Below are positions 1 to 8,659 of a stretch of 11,168 nt of DNA, piece by piece. The stretch comes from an uncultured Porphyromonadaceae bacterium (GTDB lineage: Bacteria > Bacteroidota > Bacteroidia > Bacteroidales > Muribaculaceae). The notes beneath the pieces were generated by a model, which was not told the origin of the DNA, searched no databases, and saw nothing but the letters and a program-made list of their open reading frames with translations. The stretch covers positions 1 through 11,168 of the forward strand of contig CABRZA010000078.1 of NCBI GenBank assembly GCA_902475285.1, in the 5' to 3' direction. The first letter of the stretch is position 1, and every line of letters starts with the position of its first letter. Both the position numbers and the translations under genes were made by a program.

Positions 1-1
1 C

Positions 2-2644
2 ACCAATTGGGGTGAATCGCTATATCTCACCGGCGATATCGAAGCCTTGGGAAAGGGCGATTACAGCAAAGCTCTGAAGCTAAACCTTACCGGCGACGAC
101 CACTGGTCGCTCACGGTGGAGGTGCCTGACAAAGATTGTGATTTCACCTACCGCTATTTCGTGCGCAACGACAATGGTGACGTGAAAGATGAATGGGGCC
201 ATGGCAACCACTTTTGCGGCTCGCCCGGCACTCCCGTCGATATCTACGACCGCTGGCAGGACCAGCCTTTCGACAAACCTTTCTACTCGTCGGCTTTTGT
301 CGACTGCTTCTGCCGTCAGGACCGGGATGCCGCAGCCATCAAACCCACCGTAGGCTATACACTACTGTCGGTTGCCGCACCCATGATAGGCAAAGGCCGA
401 TGCCTTGCTGTGAGCGGCGCCAGCACCGCCCTCGGCAATTGGGACAAGAGCAAGGTGCTCCGCATGAGCAATCATTTCTTCCCTCTCTGGACAGTGCTTG
501 TGCAGAGCGAAAGCCTGAACTCCAACACCGAGTTCAAATTCCTCGTCATCGACGAAAAGACCGGCGATGTGGTAGCTTGGGAAGGCGGTGAGAACCGTCG
601 GCTCGGCATTACCCCCGACAGCAAAGGCGCCAGCGTCGTGGCCGGTCTTCGCTTCATCAACTCGCTCGACCTTTGGCGCGGTGCCGGCACGGCAATCCCC
701 GTATTCGCACTCCGAAGCGACGACGACATGGGCGTGGGCGATTTCTACGACCTCCTACCGATGATCGACTGGGCCCAGCAGACCAATCAGTGCATTCTTC
801 AGCTGCTCCCCATCAACGACACCACCATGACCGGCACATGGACCGACTCCTACCCCTATAACGCCAACTCGACCTTCGCCCTCCACCCGATGTATCTCCG
901 CGTGCAGGACCTCGGCGAGATAGCCGACCCCAAACGCCGAAAATATTACGCCGAACAGATCCGCGAGCTGAACGCATTGAAAGAAATCGACTACGAGCGC
1001 GCCAACAACCTCAAAAACGAATACACCCGGGAGATATTCGCTCAAGAGGGTACAAAAACTCTCGCCACCAAAGAATACAAGGCTTTCGTAGAGCGCAACA
1101 ACCACTGGTTAATGCCCTACGCCGCCTTCTGCGTTCTCCGCGACAAATTCGGCACGCCCGACTTCACGAAGTGGGGTAAGTTTGCCGCCTTCTCGCCCAA
1201 AGTGCTCAAAGACGTAATCAAGGCCAACGCAAACGAAATTAACTACGTCTGCTATCTCCAATACCATCTCGACCGCCAGATGCGCCGCGTGCATGAATAC
1301 GCCGCATCGAAGGGCGTGGCTCTCAAAGGCGACGTTCCCATCGGCATATCGCGCACCTCGGCCGATGCTTGGACCGACACACGCCTCTTCAACATGGACT
1401 GCCAGGCCGGCGCTCCACCAGATGATTTCTCGGTGCTCGGCCAAAACTGGGGATTCCCGACCTACAATTGGGAGGAGATGAACCTCGACGGCTTCGCATG
1501 GTGGAAGGCACGCTTCTGCAAGATGGCCGAATTCTTCGATGCATACCGCATCGACCATGTCCTCGGTTTCTTCCGCATATGGCAGATACCCATGGACGCC
1601 CTCCACGGCCTGCTGGGATACTTCAATCCCGCCCTTCCCTACTCCGTCGACGAGCTCCGCTTCAGCTACGACTTCTGGATTGACGTCGACAAGCAGACCA
1701 AGCCCTACATAATGGACTACTTCCTCTCCGATTTCTTCGGTCCTTATACTGCCGAGGCCACGCAGACATACATGGAGAAAATCGCCGACGGACGCTATCG
1801 TCTCAAAGAGCAGTTCGACACCCAGCGCAAAATCGCCGACCATTTCGCCACACTGCCGAAAGACGAGAAGAACATCCGCCTTTGCAACGGCCTCCTCGGC
1901 CTCGTCGACGAAGTACTCTTCATCGAAGACCCCGTGGAAAAAGGCAAGTACCATCCGCGCATCTCGGCACAGTACACCTACATCTACCGCTCGCTCAACG
2001 ACTACGAGCGCTGGTGCTTCAACCGGCTCTACAACGACTTCTTCTACCACCGCCACAACGACTTCTGGTATGGCAAGGCAATGTGGAAGATGCCGCCGCT
2101 CATCAATGCCACCGACATGCTCGTGTGCGCCGAGGACCTCGGCATGATTCCCGACTGCGTACCCGCTGTGATGCAGCAGCTCGAAATTCTCTCACTCGAA
2201 ATCCAGCGCATGCCCAAGGATCCCAAAGCCGCCTTCGGCAACACCTGGAACTATCCGTACTACTCGGTATGCACAACCTCCACCCACGACATGGGCGGCA
2301 TACGCCAATGGTGGGAAGAAGACCGCGACGCCACGCAGCGCTTCTACAATGAAGTGCTCCACGAAGGCGGAGCCGCGCCCTACTTCGCCGAACCTTGGGT
2401 ATGCGACCGCATAGTCGACCTCCATCTCATGTCGCCGTCGATGCTCTGCATCCTTCCGCTTCAGGATTGGCTGTCGATCGACGGCTCCATACGCCGCGAG
2501 GATCCGCGCGAGGAACAGATCAACGTTCCCGCCAATCCGCGCCACTACTGGCGTTACCGCATGCACCTCACCGTGCAGGAGCTTCTGGCCCATACCGACT
2601 TCAACAAATATTTGGCATCCAAAATAAAAAATACAGGCCGTTGA
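2..2644 (+). CDS. malQ: 4-alpha-glucanotransferase (amylomaltase, GH77) with two N-terminal CBM20 domains; 5' end missing
   Basis: This enzyme transfers glucosyl or maltodextrin units between alpha-1,4-glucans in cytoplasmic maltose/glycogen metabolism. The frame is open from base 2, and the first residues (NWGESLYLTGDIEALG) already belong to a CBM20 fold. The TTG at 47 is therefore internal, and the true start lies left of the window, probably about a dozen codons away. A second CBM20 spans about 347-620 (AVSGASTALGNWDKS). The GH77 barrel runs from about 670 to 2600. Visible catalytic positions are the nucleophile Asp at 1553-1555 (YRIDHVLGF), the acid/base Glu at 2132-2134 (CAEDLGM) and the transition-state Asp at 2288-2290 (STHDMGG). 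The nucleophile and acid/base are 193 residues apart, against about 47 in Thermus amylomaltase, which indicates the large insertion known from plant DPE2 and Bacteroidetes MalQ. No signal peptide can be judged because the N-terminus is absent. It is probably first in an operon with tamB and sdaA. Confidence 0.96.
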   Translation, partial: TNWGESLYLTGDIEALGKGDYSKALKLNLTGDDHWSLTVEVPDKDCDFTYRYFVRNDNGDVKDEWGHGNHFCGSPGTPVDIYDRWQDQPFDKPFYSSAFVDCFCRQDRDAAAIKPTVGYTLLSVAAPMIGKGRCLAVSGASTALGNWDKSKVLRMSNHFFPLWTVLVQSESLNSNTEFKFLVIDEKTGDVVAWEGGENRRLGITPDSKGASVVAGLRFINSLDLWRGAGTAIPVFALRSDDDMGVGDFYDLLPMIDWAQQTNQCILQLLPINDTTMTGTWTDSYPYNANSTFALHPMYLRVQDLGEIADPKRRKYYAEQIRELNALKEIDYERANNLKNEYTREIFAQEGTKTLATKEYKAFVERNNHWLMPYAAFCVLRDKFGTPDFTKWGKFAAFSPKVLKDVIKANANEINYVCYLQYHLDRQMRRVHEYAASKGVALKGDVPIGISRTSADAWTDTRLFNMDCQAGAPPDDFSVLGQNWGFPTYNWEEMNLDGFAWWKARFCKMAEFFDAYRIDHVLGFFRIWQIPMDALHGLLGYFNPALPYSVDELRFSYDFWIDVDKQTKPYIMDYFLSDFFGPYTAEATQTYMEKIADGRYRLKEQFDTQRKIADHFATLPKDEKNIRLCNGLLGLVDEVLFIEDPVEKGKYHPRISAQYTYIYRSLNDYERWCFNRLYNDFFYHRHNDFWYGKAMWKMPPLINATDMLVCAEDLGMIPDCVPAVMQQLEILSLEIQRMPKDPKAAFGNTWNYPYYSVCTTSTHDMGGIRQWWEEDRDATQRFYNEVLHEGGAAPYFAEPWVCDRIVDLHLMSPSMLCILPLQDWLSIDGSIRREDPREEQINVPANPRHYWRYRMHLTVQELLAHTDFNKYLASKIKNTGR

Positions 2645-2654
2645 GAACCCGGCT

Positions 2655-2684
2655 CGGAGCACACCAGCTCCGCGCCATGCTCCG
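2655..2684 (+). other. Intergenic stem with two alternative 3' arms between malQ and tamB
   Basis: CGGAGC at 2655-2660 can pair with GCTCCG at 2667-2672 across a 6-base loop. It can also pair with a second copy of GCTCCG at 2679-2684. No T-run follows, so this is not a standard intrinsic terminator. It lies 12-41 bases ahead of the tamB start and could affect translation of tamB or processing of the transcript. The pairing is visible in the sequence; any function is inference. Confidence 0.3.
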
Positions 2685-2695
2685 ACCCTCGTTGA

Positions 2696-5600
2696 ATGAG
2701 GCTACTCTGGAAGATATTTCGCGCCGTAGTATCGGTACTGTTGCTGCTGGCAGTTCTGCTGCCGGCAGCAATTTATGTGCTTCTGTCGATCGACGGAGTG
2801 CAGGATATGGTACGACGCGCCACGGAGGACTCACTGTCGAAACTCCTCCGTGCAGAGGTGCGTGTGGGCAGCGTGGCCATACACCCTTTCAACCGCGCCA
2901 CCGTGGGCGACATCGCTCTCATCAGCGAAGCCGATACCATAGCCCGTGTCAGCACCGTCAGCGCAGGTTTCGAGATTTGGCCGCTGATTACCGCACGCGA
3001 AGTAGTGGTCGATTATGCCCTTCTCGACGGTGTGGATATCCATATAACACGCGCTACCCCAAGCTCTCCGCTCAACATCGAGCCCATCATAGAGCGTCTA
3101 CGTTCCGACAATCCGGGCGGAAACTCCGCCGTCGACATCGAAGTGTCGTCGGTAGTGATACGTCGTGCCAACGCCCGCTATGACGTCCACTCCGAGCCCG
3201 AGGCCGACGACGGCCGTTTCGACCCGAATCATATAGCCATAAATAATCTTGCCGTAAATGCCTTCATTCCCCATATCAGCAAAGACAACTACCGCGCTAC
3301 CCTCGACCATCTCTCGTTCGACGAACGCAGCGGTTTTGTGCTTGAAAAACTTTCGGGAAGTCTCGAACTGACTCCCGACATACTTAAAATAAGCGACTTG
3401 CGCATCCAGCTTCCCGGCACAAGCCTCGCCTTGGCGCCGGTTGTAGTCGACATCGACAGCAGTCTCGCCGACGCATTGCGCAATAATGGCTCCGATATCG
3501 CCACACTCGAGCCGGCTGTTATATATCCGCCCGACTTCAAGGCCTTTATACCCGTAGCCGGAGAAATCGATGTGCCGCTGGAGGTAAATATCGCGGCCCA
3601 TGCCTCCACACGCAACGTCCTGATAGAGCGTTTCGACCTCACCGACAGGCATGCCGTGGATATTACGCTCAAGGGTAGGGCCACCGATATCGACGACCGC
3701 GAATCGTTTTGTTTCGATATTCCTCAGGGTACAGTCAATATCGACGGCCGGGCACTCGTCAGCGACTTCGGCATACTCATCGACAAGAAGACAAGCAGTG
3801 TAATCCGGCGGTGCGAACGGCTGTCGCTCCTGCTTGAGGCTTCGGGCAACCTGACTCGGGGACAAGCAACCCTACAGTCCGACGGCACTCTCGGAAACAT
3901 TGACATCGAGGCGGGGTACCGCCGTCGCGGAAGTATGCTCAACGCAAGCATTTCGGCTACCCTTGCCGATTTCAATCTCGGGCTACTCACAGACAACGAG
4001 CATCTCGGTATGGTCGATGCCGAGATTGACGTCGACGGTAATTTCAACCGCCGTCTGACCACATTGGGCGCCACGGCAAGAGTATCGCGTTTTGATTTCA
4101 ACGGCACGAGATACAACAAGATAAACCTCGACGGCGAATACAATGTCGGTCGGAATATCGAGCTAAATCTAAATATCGAAGATCCGGCCCTGCGCACCAA
4201 GGCCTACGCGCTCTACACAATAGACAAGGACACTCCTACCTTCGACGCCACGGCGGCCATCTACGGCATCGACCTCCACGCCATTGGTCTGGCGCCCGGC
4301 CATGAGGGTTACCGCCTCAGCGGAAAACTCAATGTCCTGGCCGATAACGCCGATTTCCGCCAGCTTTCCGGGCGCCTCGATCTCAGCGACGTAGCATGGG
4401 TCGACGGCGAAGGCAAAGGCTTCACAATGAACCGCCTGACGGCAACAGCACGCCCCGACGGCATGCAGCCCGAGCTTCGCATCGAATCTCCCGTAATCGA
4501 AGGATTTCTTAAAGGAGAGTACGACTTCACGACACTCGGGCGTACTCTCCACGAAACGGCAAGGATATTCCTTCCCGTACTCGACGCGCCGGCGAAGTCC
4601 CGAGGAAAGCACGGCAATCACCGCGTACGGCCCAACAATTTTTATTTCGATCTCACACTCAAACCTTCCCCCGCCCTCTGCCATATGCTCGGGCTCCCCG
4701 TGGAATATCCCGACGATGTGATCTTAACGGGCCACGTCGACGACAGCACGGGCTATGCCACGGTAAATCTCAACGCACCATACCTTATTCAAGGGCAGAA
4801 AATCATCGAGAATACCCACGTCTTCGGCGTGCTCGACCCTACGCAAAGCCACGCCATGGTCTATGGCACTACCCAGTATCCTACTAAAAAAGGCGACATG
4901 GCCGTCGCTTTCACGCTCAAAGCCAAGGACAATGTAATCGGCTCGCATATCGACTGGGAAATAATCCGCGCCATACCGCTCAACGGGCACATTGATTTCG
5001 ACATTGCCCTCCACAGCCTGCACTCGCCTACAGGCTCTGCCTTCCCTCTGACGGCGACCATGGAGATGCAGCCTGGCTCGATAAACTTCGGCGACGAGAC
5101 ATGGCAAATAGAACCGGGAACTCTGGCAATGTTGCCCGATAAACTTCTCGTCGACAACTTCGCCCTCGACACCGGCAGCCAACGAATCGACATCACCGGC
5201 ACCATAGGCACCGACAACGACAACATCGTGGCCGTCGACCTCGACAATGTGTCGTTGCTCCCAATCTTCGAGACTCTCGAAATCGACAAAGCCCTCATCG
5301 GCGGCCGAGCATCGGGGCATTTCAACGCCTCGCATCTGCTGTCGGCAGAGCCACGCATCATATGCCCCCTGCTTCACGTCGACTCCATAGGCTACAACCG
5401 ATGCACCATCGGCAATGCCGATATTACCGCCCTATGGGACAATTCCAACAAAGGCGTATATCTCGATGCCGACATCACTGGCTTCGAGAACAAAAAGTCG
5501 CGCATCGACGGCTACATCTTCCCGATGACCGAATCGCTCGACATCAACTTCGACGCCGACAGTGTGCCCGTTCAATTCCTCAAACCCTTCATGGATGCCT

Positions 5601-7237
5601 TCACCAGCGACATCAGCGGCCGCGCCTCCGGCAAATGCCGCCTTTTCGGCACGTTCAAGGAAATTGACCTCGAAGGCGACATCTTCGCCGACAATGTCAA
5701 GTTGAAAATCGACTTCACCAACACGTCGTATACCGCCACCGACAGCGTGCATATCCGTCCTGGCAGCATCAAACTCGACAACATCATAATCCGCGACACC
5801 GAGGGCCACACCGCCCGTCTCTCGGGAACTGTCGGCCACACCTTCTTCAAGGCGCCGACATTCGATTTCCGCGTAACCGATGCCCGCAACTTCCTTAGTT
5901 ACAATGTTACCTCGCGTCAAAATCCCGACTGGTACGGCACAATCTACGGCAACGGAGGCGCCACGATATCCGGCTATCCCGGCGAGGTGAACATAGGCGT
6001 CGACATGGCCACGGCACCCGGTTCGACATTTACCTTCGTCCTCTCCGACCGCCTCGACGCCGAGGACTACTCCTTCCTCACATTCCGCGACGTCACCCCC
6101 GATTCGCTGCGCGCGCCGCAGAAGCAGCTCGACGACACACCAGAAATAGTACGGCTTCTGAAAGACGGTCTGAACCAGAACTCCGACGACAGGCCGTCGG
6201 ACTACAACATGGATATCGCCGTCAACATCACTCCCGACGCCCGCATATCGCTGGTGATGGATCCCGCCGGGGGCGACGAAATCAAAGCCGTAGGCAACGG
6301 CACAATGCGTATGCTCTACCAGTCGGCAAACAATGACCTCGGAATATGGGGTAAGTACATCGTACAGTCGGGCAGCTACCGTTTCACACTCCAGGATATC
6401 ATTATAAAAGACTTCACTATCAAAGAAGGAAGCGAAATTCAGTTCGACGGCGACCCCTACGGCGTAAAGACAACTCTCTCGGCCTACTATGCCACCAACG
6501 CCAATCTCAGCGACCTCGACGAGTCGTTCCTGCAAGATAAAGAAGTGGCACGCACCAATGTCCCCGTTCATGCGGTGATGAATGTCGACGGCGACATACG
6601 CCAACCGTCGATAAGTTTCGACCTCGAATTCCCCACCCTCACGCAGGACACCTACCGCAAGGTCCGCAGTATAGTGAGCACCGACGATATGATGAACCGA
6701 CAGATTATCTATCTGCTCGCCCTCAACCGCTTCTATACGCCCGACTACATGAACACCACCAAGGGCAGCGAACTCTTTTCGGTGGCATCGTCGACAATCG
6801 CCGGTCAACTGGGCAACATGCTAGGCAAGCTCTCCGACAACTGGAGCATAGCCCCCAACCTCCGAAGCGACCGCGGCGACTTCTCCGATGTGGAAGTCGA
6901 CCTCGCGCTCAACAGCCGTCTGCTCAACAACCGCCTCATATTCAACGGCAACTTCGGCTACCGCGACAAGGCGCTAAACAACAACCAGTTTATCGGCGAC
7001 TTCGATATCGAATATCTCCTCAACAAGCGCGGCACATGGCGACTCAAAGCCTACAACCGCTACAACGACCGCAACTACTATGTGCGGACTGCACAGACCA
7101 CGCAAGGCGTGGGCATCATGTTCCGACGCGACTTCGACTCATTCCTCTCCTTCCTCCGCAAGAAGAAAAAGAAAACCGAGACGGAATCGACAGAAAGCAA
7201 CGACACAACTTCTACTACACCAAATTCTCCTCAATAA
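2696..7237 (+). CDS. tamB: TamB-family inner-membrane-anchored periplasmic protein (AsmA-like, C-terminal DUF490/TamB domain)
   Basis: TamB proteins are long bridges across the periplasm that work with a BamA-like outer-membrane partner (TamA) in outer-membrane biogenesis and, as AsmA-like proteins, in phospholipid transport. This 1513-residue protein has one N-terminal hydrophobic segment at about residues 9-31 after a basic start (MRLLWKIFR). A very long region follows that is rich in alternating beta-type segments, as expected for the beta-taco groove. The TamB domain occupies roughly the last 400 residues and includes GIWGKYIVQSGSYRF near residue 1217, NVDGDIRQPSISFDLEFP, and the end GVGIMFRRDFDSF. 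A lysine-rich and then Ser/Thr-rich tail (about residues 1487-1513) closes the protein. The ATG at 2696 is the first start after an in-frame TGA at 2693, so the start is well fixed. malQ ends 51 bases upstream and sdaA starts 6 bases downstream. No tamA is visible in the window. Confidence 0.93.
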   Translation: MRLLWKIFRAVVSVLLLLAVLLPAAIYVLLSIDGVQDMVRRATEDSLSKLLRAEVRVGSVAIHPFNRATVGDIALISEADTIARVSTVSAGFEIWPLITAREVVVDYALLDGVDIHITRATPSSPLNIEPIIERLRSDNPGGNSAVDIEVSSVVIRRANARYDVHSEPEADDGRFDPNHIAINNLAVNAFIPHISKDNYRATLDHLSFDERSGFVLEKLSGSLELTPDILKISDLRIQLPGTSLALAPVVVDIDSSLADALRNNGSDIATLEPAVIYPPDFKAFIPVAGEIDVPLEVNIAAHASTRNVLIERFDLTDRHAVDITLKGRATDIDDRESFCFDIPQGTVNIDGRALVSDFGILIDKKTSSVIRRCERLSLLLEASGNLTRGQATLQSDGTLGNIDIEAGYRRRGSMLNASISATLADFNLGLLTDNEHLGMVDAEIDVDGNFNRRLTTLGATARVSRFDFNGTRYNKINLDGEYNVGRNIELNLNIEDPALRTKAYALYTIDKDTPTFDATAAIYGIDLHAIGLAPGHEGYRLSGKLNVLADNADFRQLSGRLDLSDVAWVDGEGKGFTMNRLTATARPDGMQPELRIESPVIEGFLKGEYDFTTLGRTLHETARIFLPVLDAPAKSRGKHGNHRVRPNNFYFDLTLKPSPALCHMLGLPVEYPDDVILTGHVDDSTGYATVNLNAPYLIQGQKIIENTHVFGVLDPTQSHAMVYGTTQYPTKKGDMAVAFTLKAKDNVIGSHIDWEIIRAIPLNGHIDFDIALHSLHSPTGSAFPLTATMEMQPGSINFGDETWQIEPGTLAMLPDKLLVDNFALDTGSQRIDITGTIGTDNDNIVAVDLDNVSLLPIFETLEIDKALIGGRASGHFNASHLLSAEPRIICPLLHVDSIGYNRCTIGNADITALWDNSNKGVYLDADITGFENKKSRIDGYIFPMTESLDINFDADSVPVQFLKPFMDAFTSDISGRASGKCRLFGTFKEIDLEGDIFADNVKLKIDFTNTSYTATDSVHIRPGSIKLDNIIIRDTEGHTARLSGTVGHTFFKAPTFDFRVTDARNFLSYNVTSRQNPDWYGTIYGNGGATISGYPGEVNIGVDMATAPGSTFTFVLSDRLDAEDYSFLTFRDVTPDSLRAPQKQLDDTPEIVRLLKDGLNQNSDDRPSDYNMDIAVNITPDARISLVMDPAGGDEIKAVGNGTMRMLYQSANNDLGIWGKYIVQSGSYRFTLQDIIIKDFTIKEGSEIQFDGDPYGVKTTLSAYYATNANLSDLDESFLQDKEVARTNVPVHAVMNVDGDIRQPSISFDLEFPTLTQDTYRKVRSIVSTDDMMNRQIIYLLALNRFYTPDYMNTTKGSELFSVASSTIAGQLGNMLGKLSDNWSIAPNLRSDRGDFSDVEVDLALNSRLLNNRLIFNGNFGYRDKALNNNQFIGDFDIEYLLNKRGTWRLKAYNRYNDRNYYVRTAQTTQGVGIMFRRDFDSFLSFLRKKKKKTETESTESNDTTSTTPNSPQ

Positions 7238-7243
7238 TAATAC

Positions 7244-8443
7244 ATGGAATCAATACGTCAGATCTACAAGATAGGCCATGGCCCGTCGAGTTCACACACG
7301 ATGGGGCCGCAGAAAGCCTCGGGGCTCTTTGCCAAACTTATCCCAGCCGGTACAGCCCGTATCCGTGCCACACTCTACGGGGCCCTTGCCGCAACCGGCA
7401 GAGGCCACCTCACCGACCAGGCAATCCTCTCGGTACTCAATCCGATCTTCCCTACTGAAATCGTCTGGAAGCCCGAAACCGTACTGCCCTTCCACACCAA
7501 CGGCATGACCTTCGAAGCTCTCGACGTGCAAGGCAATGTTGTTGCCTCCAAGACCTACTTTTCGATAGGCGGTGGCGACATCGTTGAAGAAGGTCAGGAA
7601 CGCACCGAAGGACAGTCGATATATCCGCTTACAAAAATCAAGGACATCCAGGCCCTCTGCGAGAAGAACGGCCAGAGCTATTGGGAATATGTCAATCAGT
7701 GCGAAGGCCCGGAAATTTGGGACTACCTTCACGAGGTTTGGACCGTGATGAAAGAAGCAGTCGAGCGCGGCATAGAGGCGGAAGGAGTGCTTCCCGGAGG
7801 TCTCGGCGTGCGCCGCAAGGCCGTAAGCTACTACGTACACGCCGAAGGCTACAACAAATCGCTCAAAAGCCGCGGCCTCGTCTACGCCTACGCTCTTGCC
7901 GTCAGCGAAGAAAACGCCTCCGGCGGCCTCATAGTCACCGCTCCCACTTGCGGCTCGTGCGGCATCGTCCCGGCTGTCCTCTATCACCTCCACACCTCAA
8001 AGGGGTTCAGCGAGCAGCGTATACTGCGTGCGCTGGCTACCGCCGGACTTTTCGGCAATGTGGTGAAATTCAATGCCTCCGTTTCGGGAGCCGAGGTAGG
8101 ATGCCAGGGAGAAGTGGGTGTGGCGTGCGCCATGGCGGCCGCTGCGGCCTCGCAACTCTTCGGCGGCACCCCGGCACAAATAGAATACTCGGCGGAGATG
8201 GGGCTCGAACACCATCTCGGCCTAACCTGTGACCCCGTATGCGGTCTGGTGCAGATACCCTGCATCGAGCGCAACGCCTACGCCGCCGCCCGTGCTCTCG
8301 ACGCCAACCTCTATGCCGCTTTCTCCGACGGCCGCCACTCCGTCGACTTCGACCGCATTGTGGAGGTAATGAAGCAGACCGGACACGATATACCCTCCCT
8401 CTACAAAGAGACGGCACTCGGCGGCCTCGCTGCCACGCAATAA
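7244..8443 (+). CDS. sdaA: L-serine ammonia-lyase (L-serine dehydratase), iron-sulfur, single-chain
   Basis: The enzyme deaminates L-serine to pyruvate and ammonia in the cytoplasm using an oxygen-sensitive [4Fe-4S] cluster. The N-terminal beta-type domain carries GHGPSSSHTMGPQKAS at residues 11-26. The catalytic alpha-type domain begins near residue 150 and contains VLPGGLGVRRKA. The three expected cluster ligands are Cys287 (VGCQGEVG), Cys329 (LTCDPV) and Cys340 (IPCIERN). Their spacing of 42 and 11 equals that of Cys343/385/396 in the Legionella pneumophila enzyme, as I recall it. Two further cysteines form CGSC at 236-239, and Cys333 lies between ligands. The chain stops at ETALGGLAATQ with no terminal cysteine. 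At 399 residues it fits the roughly 400-residue Bacteroidetes form. The ATG at 7244 lies 6 bases after the tamB stop with no Shine-Dalgarno sequence, which suggests co-transcription and perhaps translational coupling. Confidence 0.96.
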   Translation: MESIRQIYKIGHGPSSSHTMGPQKASGLFAKLIPAGTARIRATLYGALAATGRGHLTDQAILSVLNPIFPTEIVWKPETVLPFHTNGMTFEALDVQGNVVASKTYFSIGGGDIVEEGQERTEGQSIYPLTKIKDIQALCEKNGQSYWEYVNQCEGPEIWDYLHEVWTVMKEAVERGIEAEGVLPGGLGVRRKAVSYYVHAEGYNKSLKSRGLVYAYALAVSEENASGGLIVTAPTCGSCGIVPAVLYHLHTSKGFSEQRILRALATAGLFGNVVKFNASVSGAEVGCQGEVGVACAMAAAAASQLFGGTPAQIEYSAEMGLEHHLGLTCDPVCGLVQIPCIERNAYAAARALDANLYAAFSDGRHSVDFDRIVEVMKQTGHDIPSLYKETALGGLAATQ

Positions 8444-8525
8444 TTTTTTGACACTTTTAGGGCGACAAATCAGTCAAAATCCCACTTTTCGGCGCTTTAG
8501 GCGGCAATTTGACATGGAAAGCTAC

Positions 8526-8549
8526 AAGCCCATGGCATATGGCTTTTTT
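8526..8549 (+). terminator. Candidate intrinsic terminator downstream of sdaA
   Basis: The arm AAGCCCAT (8526-8533) pairs with ATGGCTT (8539-8545), with one bulged C and the 5-base loop GGCAT. The stem runs straight into a six-T tract at 8544-8549. It lies about 80 bases after the sdaA stop and upstream of the gdhA promoter, where the malQ-tamB-sdaA transcript would be expected to end. The stem is short and imperfect, so strength is uncertain. Confidence 0.5.
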
Positions 8550-8609
8550 ATGCTCTTTAACATCAAAAAAGTTTTTCGTTTTTATATCCGTTTATTCATT
8601 TTTTGTTGC

Positions 8610-8617
8610 TATCTTTG
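8610..8617 (+). promoter_or_regulatory. Bacteroidetes-type -7 promoter element ahead of gdhA
   Basis: TATCTTTG matches the TAnnTTTG consensus of the primary sigma factor promoters of Bacteroidetes exactly. It lies 42 bases before the gdhA ATG, which would give a leader of about 35-40 bases. No clear TTTG -33 box is seen at the usual spacing of about 19-20 bases; the region upstream (8565-8602) is simply very T-rich. The surrounding A+T-rich stretch contrasts with the GC-rich coding sequence, as expected of a promoter. Confidence 0.6.
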
Positions 8618-8659
8618 CTGCAACCATACCTGAAACACCAATCTTTAACTAACACGTAT

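Noticed and set aside
47..49. TTG at 47 as the start of malQ
   Set aside because: The frame is open to base 2 and already encodes CBM20 sequence, so the gene begins outside the window.
1109..2056. Minus-strand open frame of 315 codons inside malQ
   Set aside because: It is antisense to the GH77 catalytic core, with Val/Glu-rich shadow composition and no motif.
5432..6808. Long minus-strand open frame of 458 codons inside tamB
   Set aside because: It lies antisense to a well-supported gene. Its composition reflects the GC-rich, Asp-rich coding strand and no family is recognisable.
8602..8605. TTTG at 8602-8605 as the -33 box of the gdhA promoter
   Set aside because: It is only 4 bases from the -7 element; the expected spacing is about 19-20 bases.
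8448..8633. Small plus-strand open frame of 61 codons between sdaA and gdhA
   Set aside because: It runs through the candidate terminator and the gdhA promoter, and its product is a low-complexity Phe/Cys/Arg-rich string typical of translated AT-rich intergenic DNA.
8603..8659. N-terminal 19-residue extension of GdhA from TTG 8603
   Set aside because: The TTG overlaps the T-rich promoter region ahead of the -7 box, and the ATG at 8660 gives the normal family length and N-terminus.
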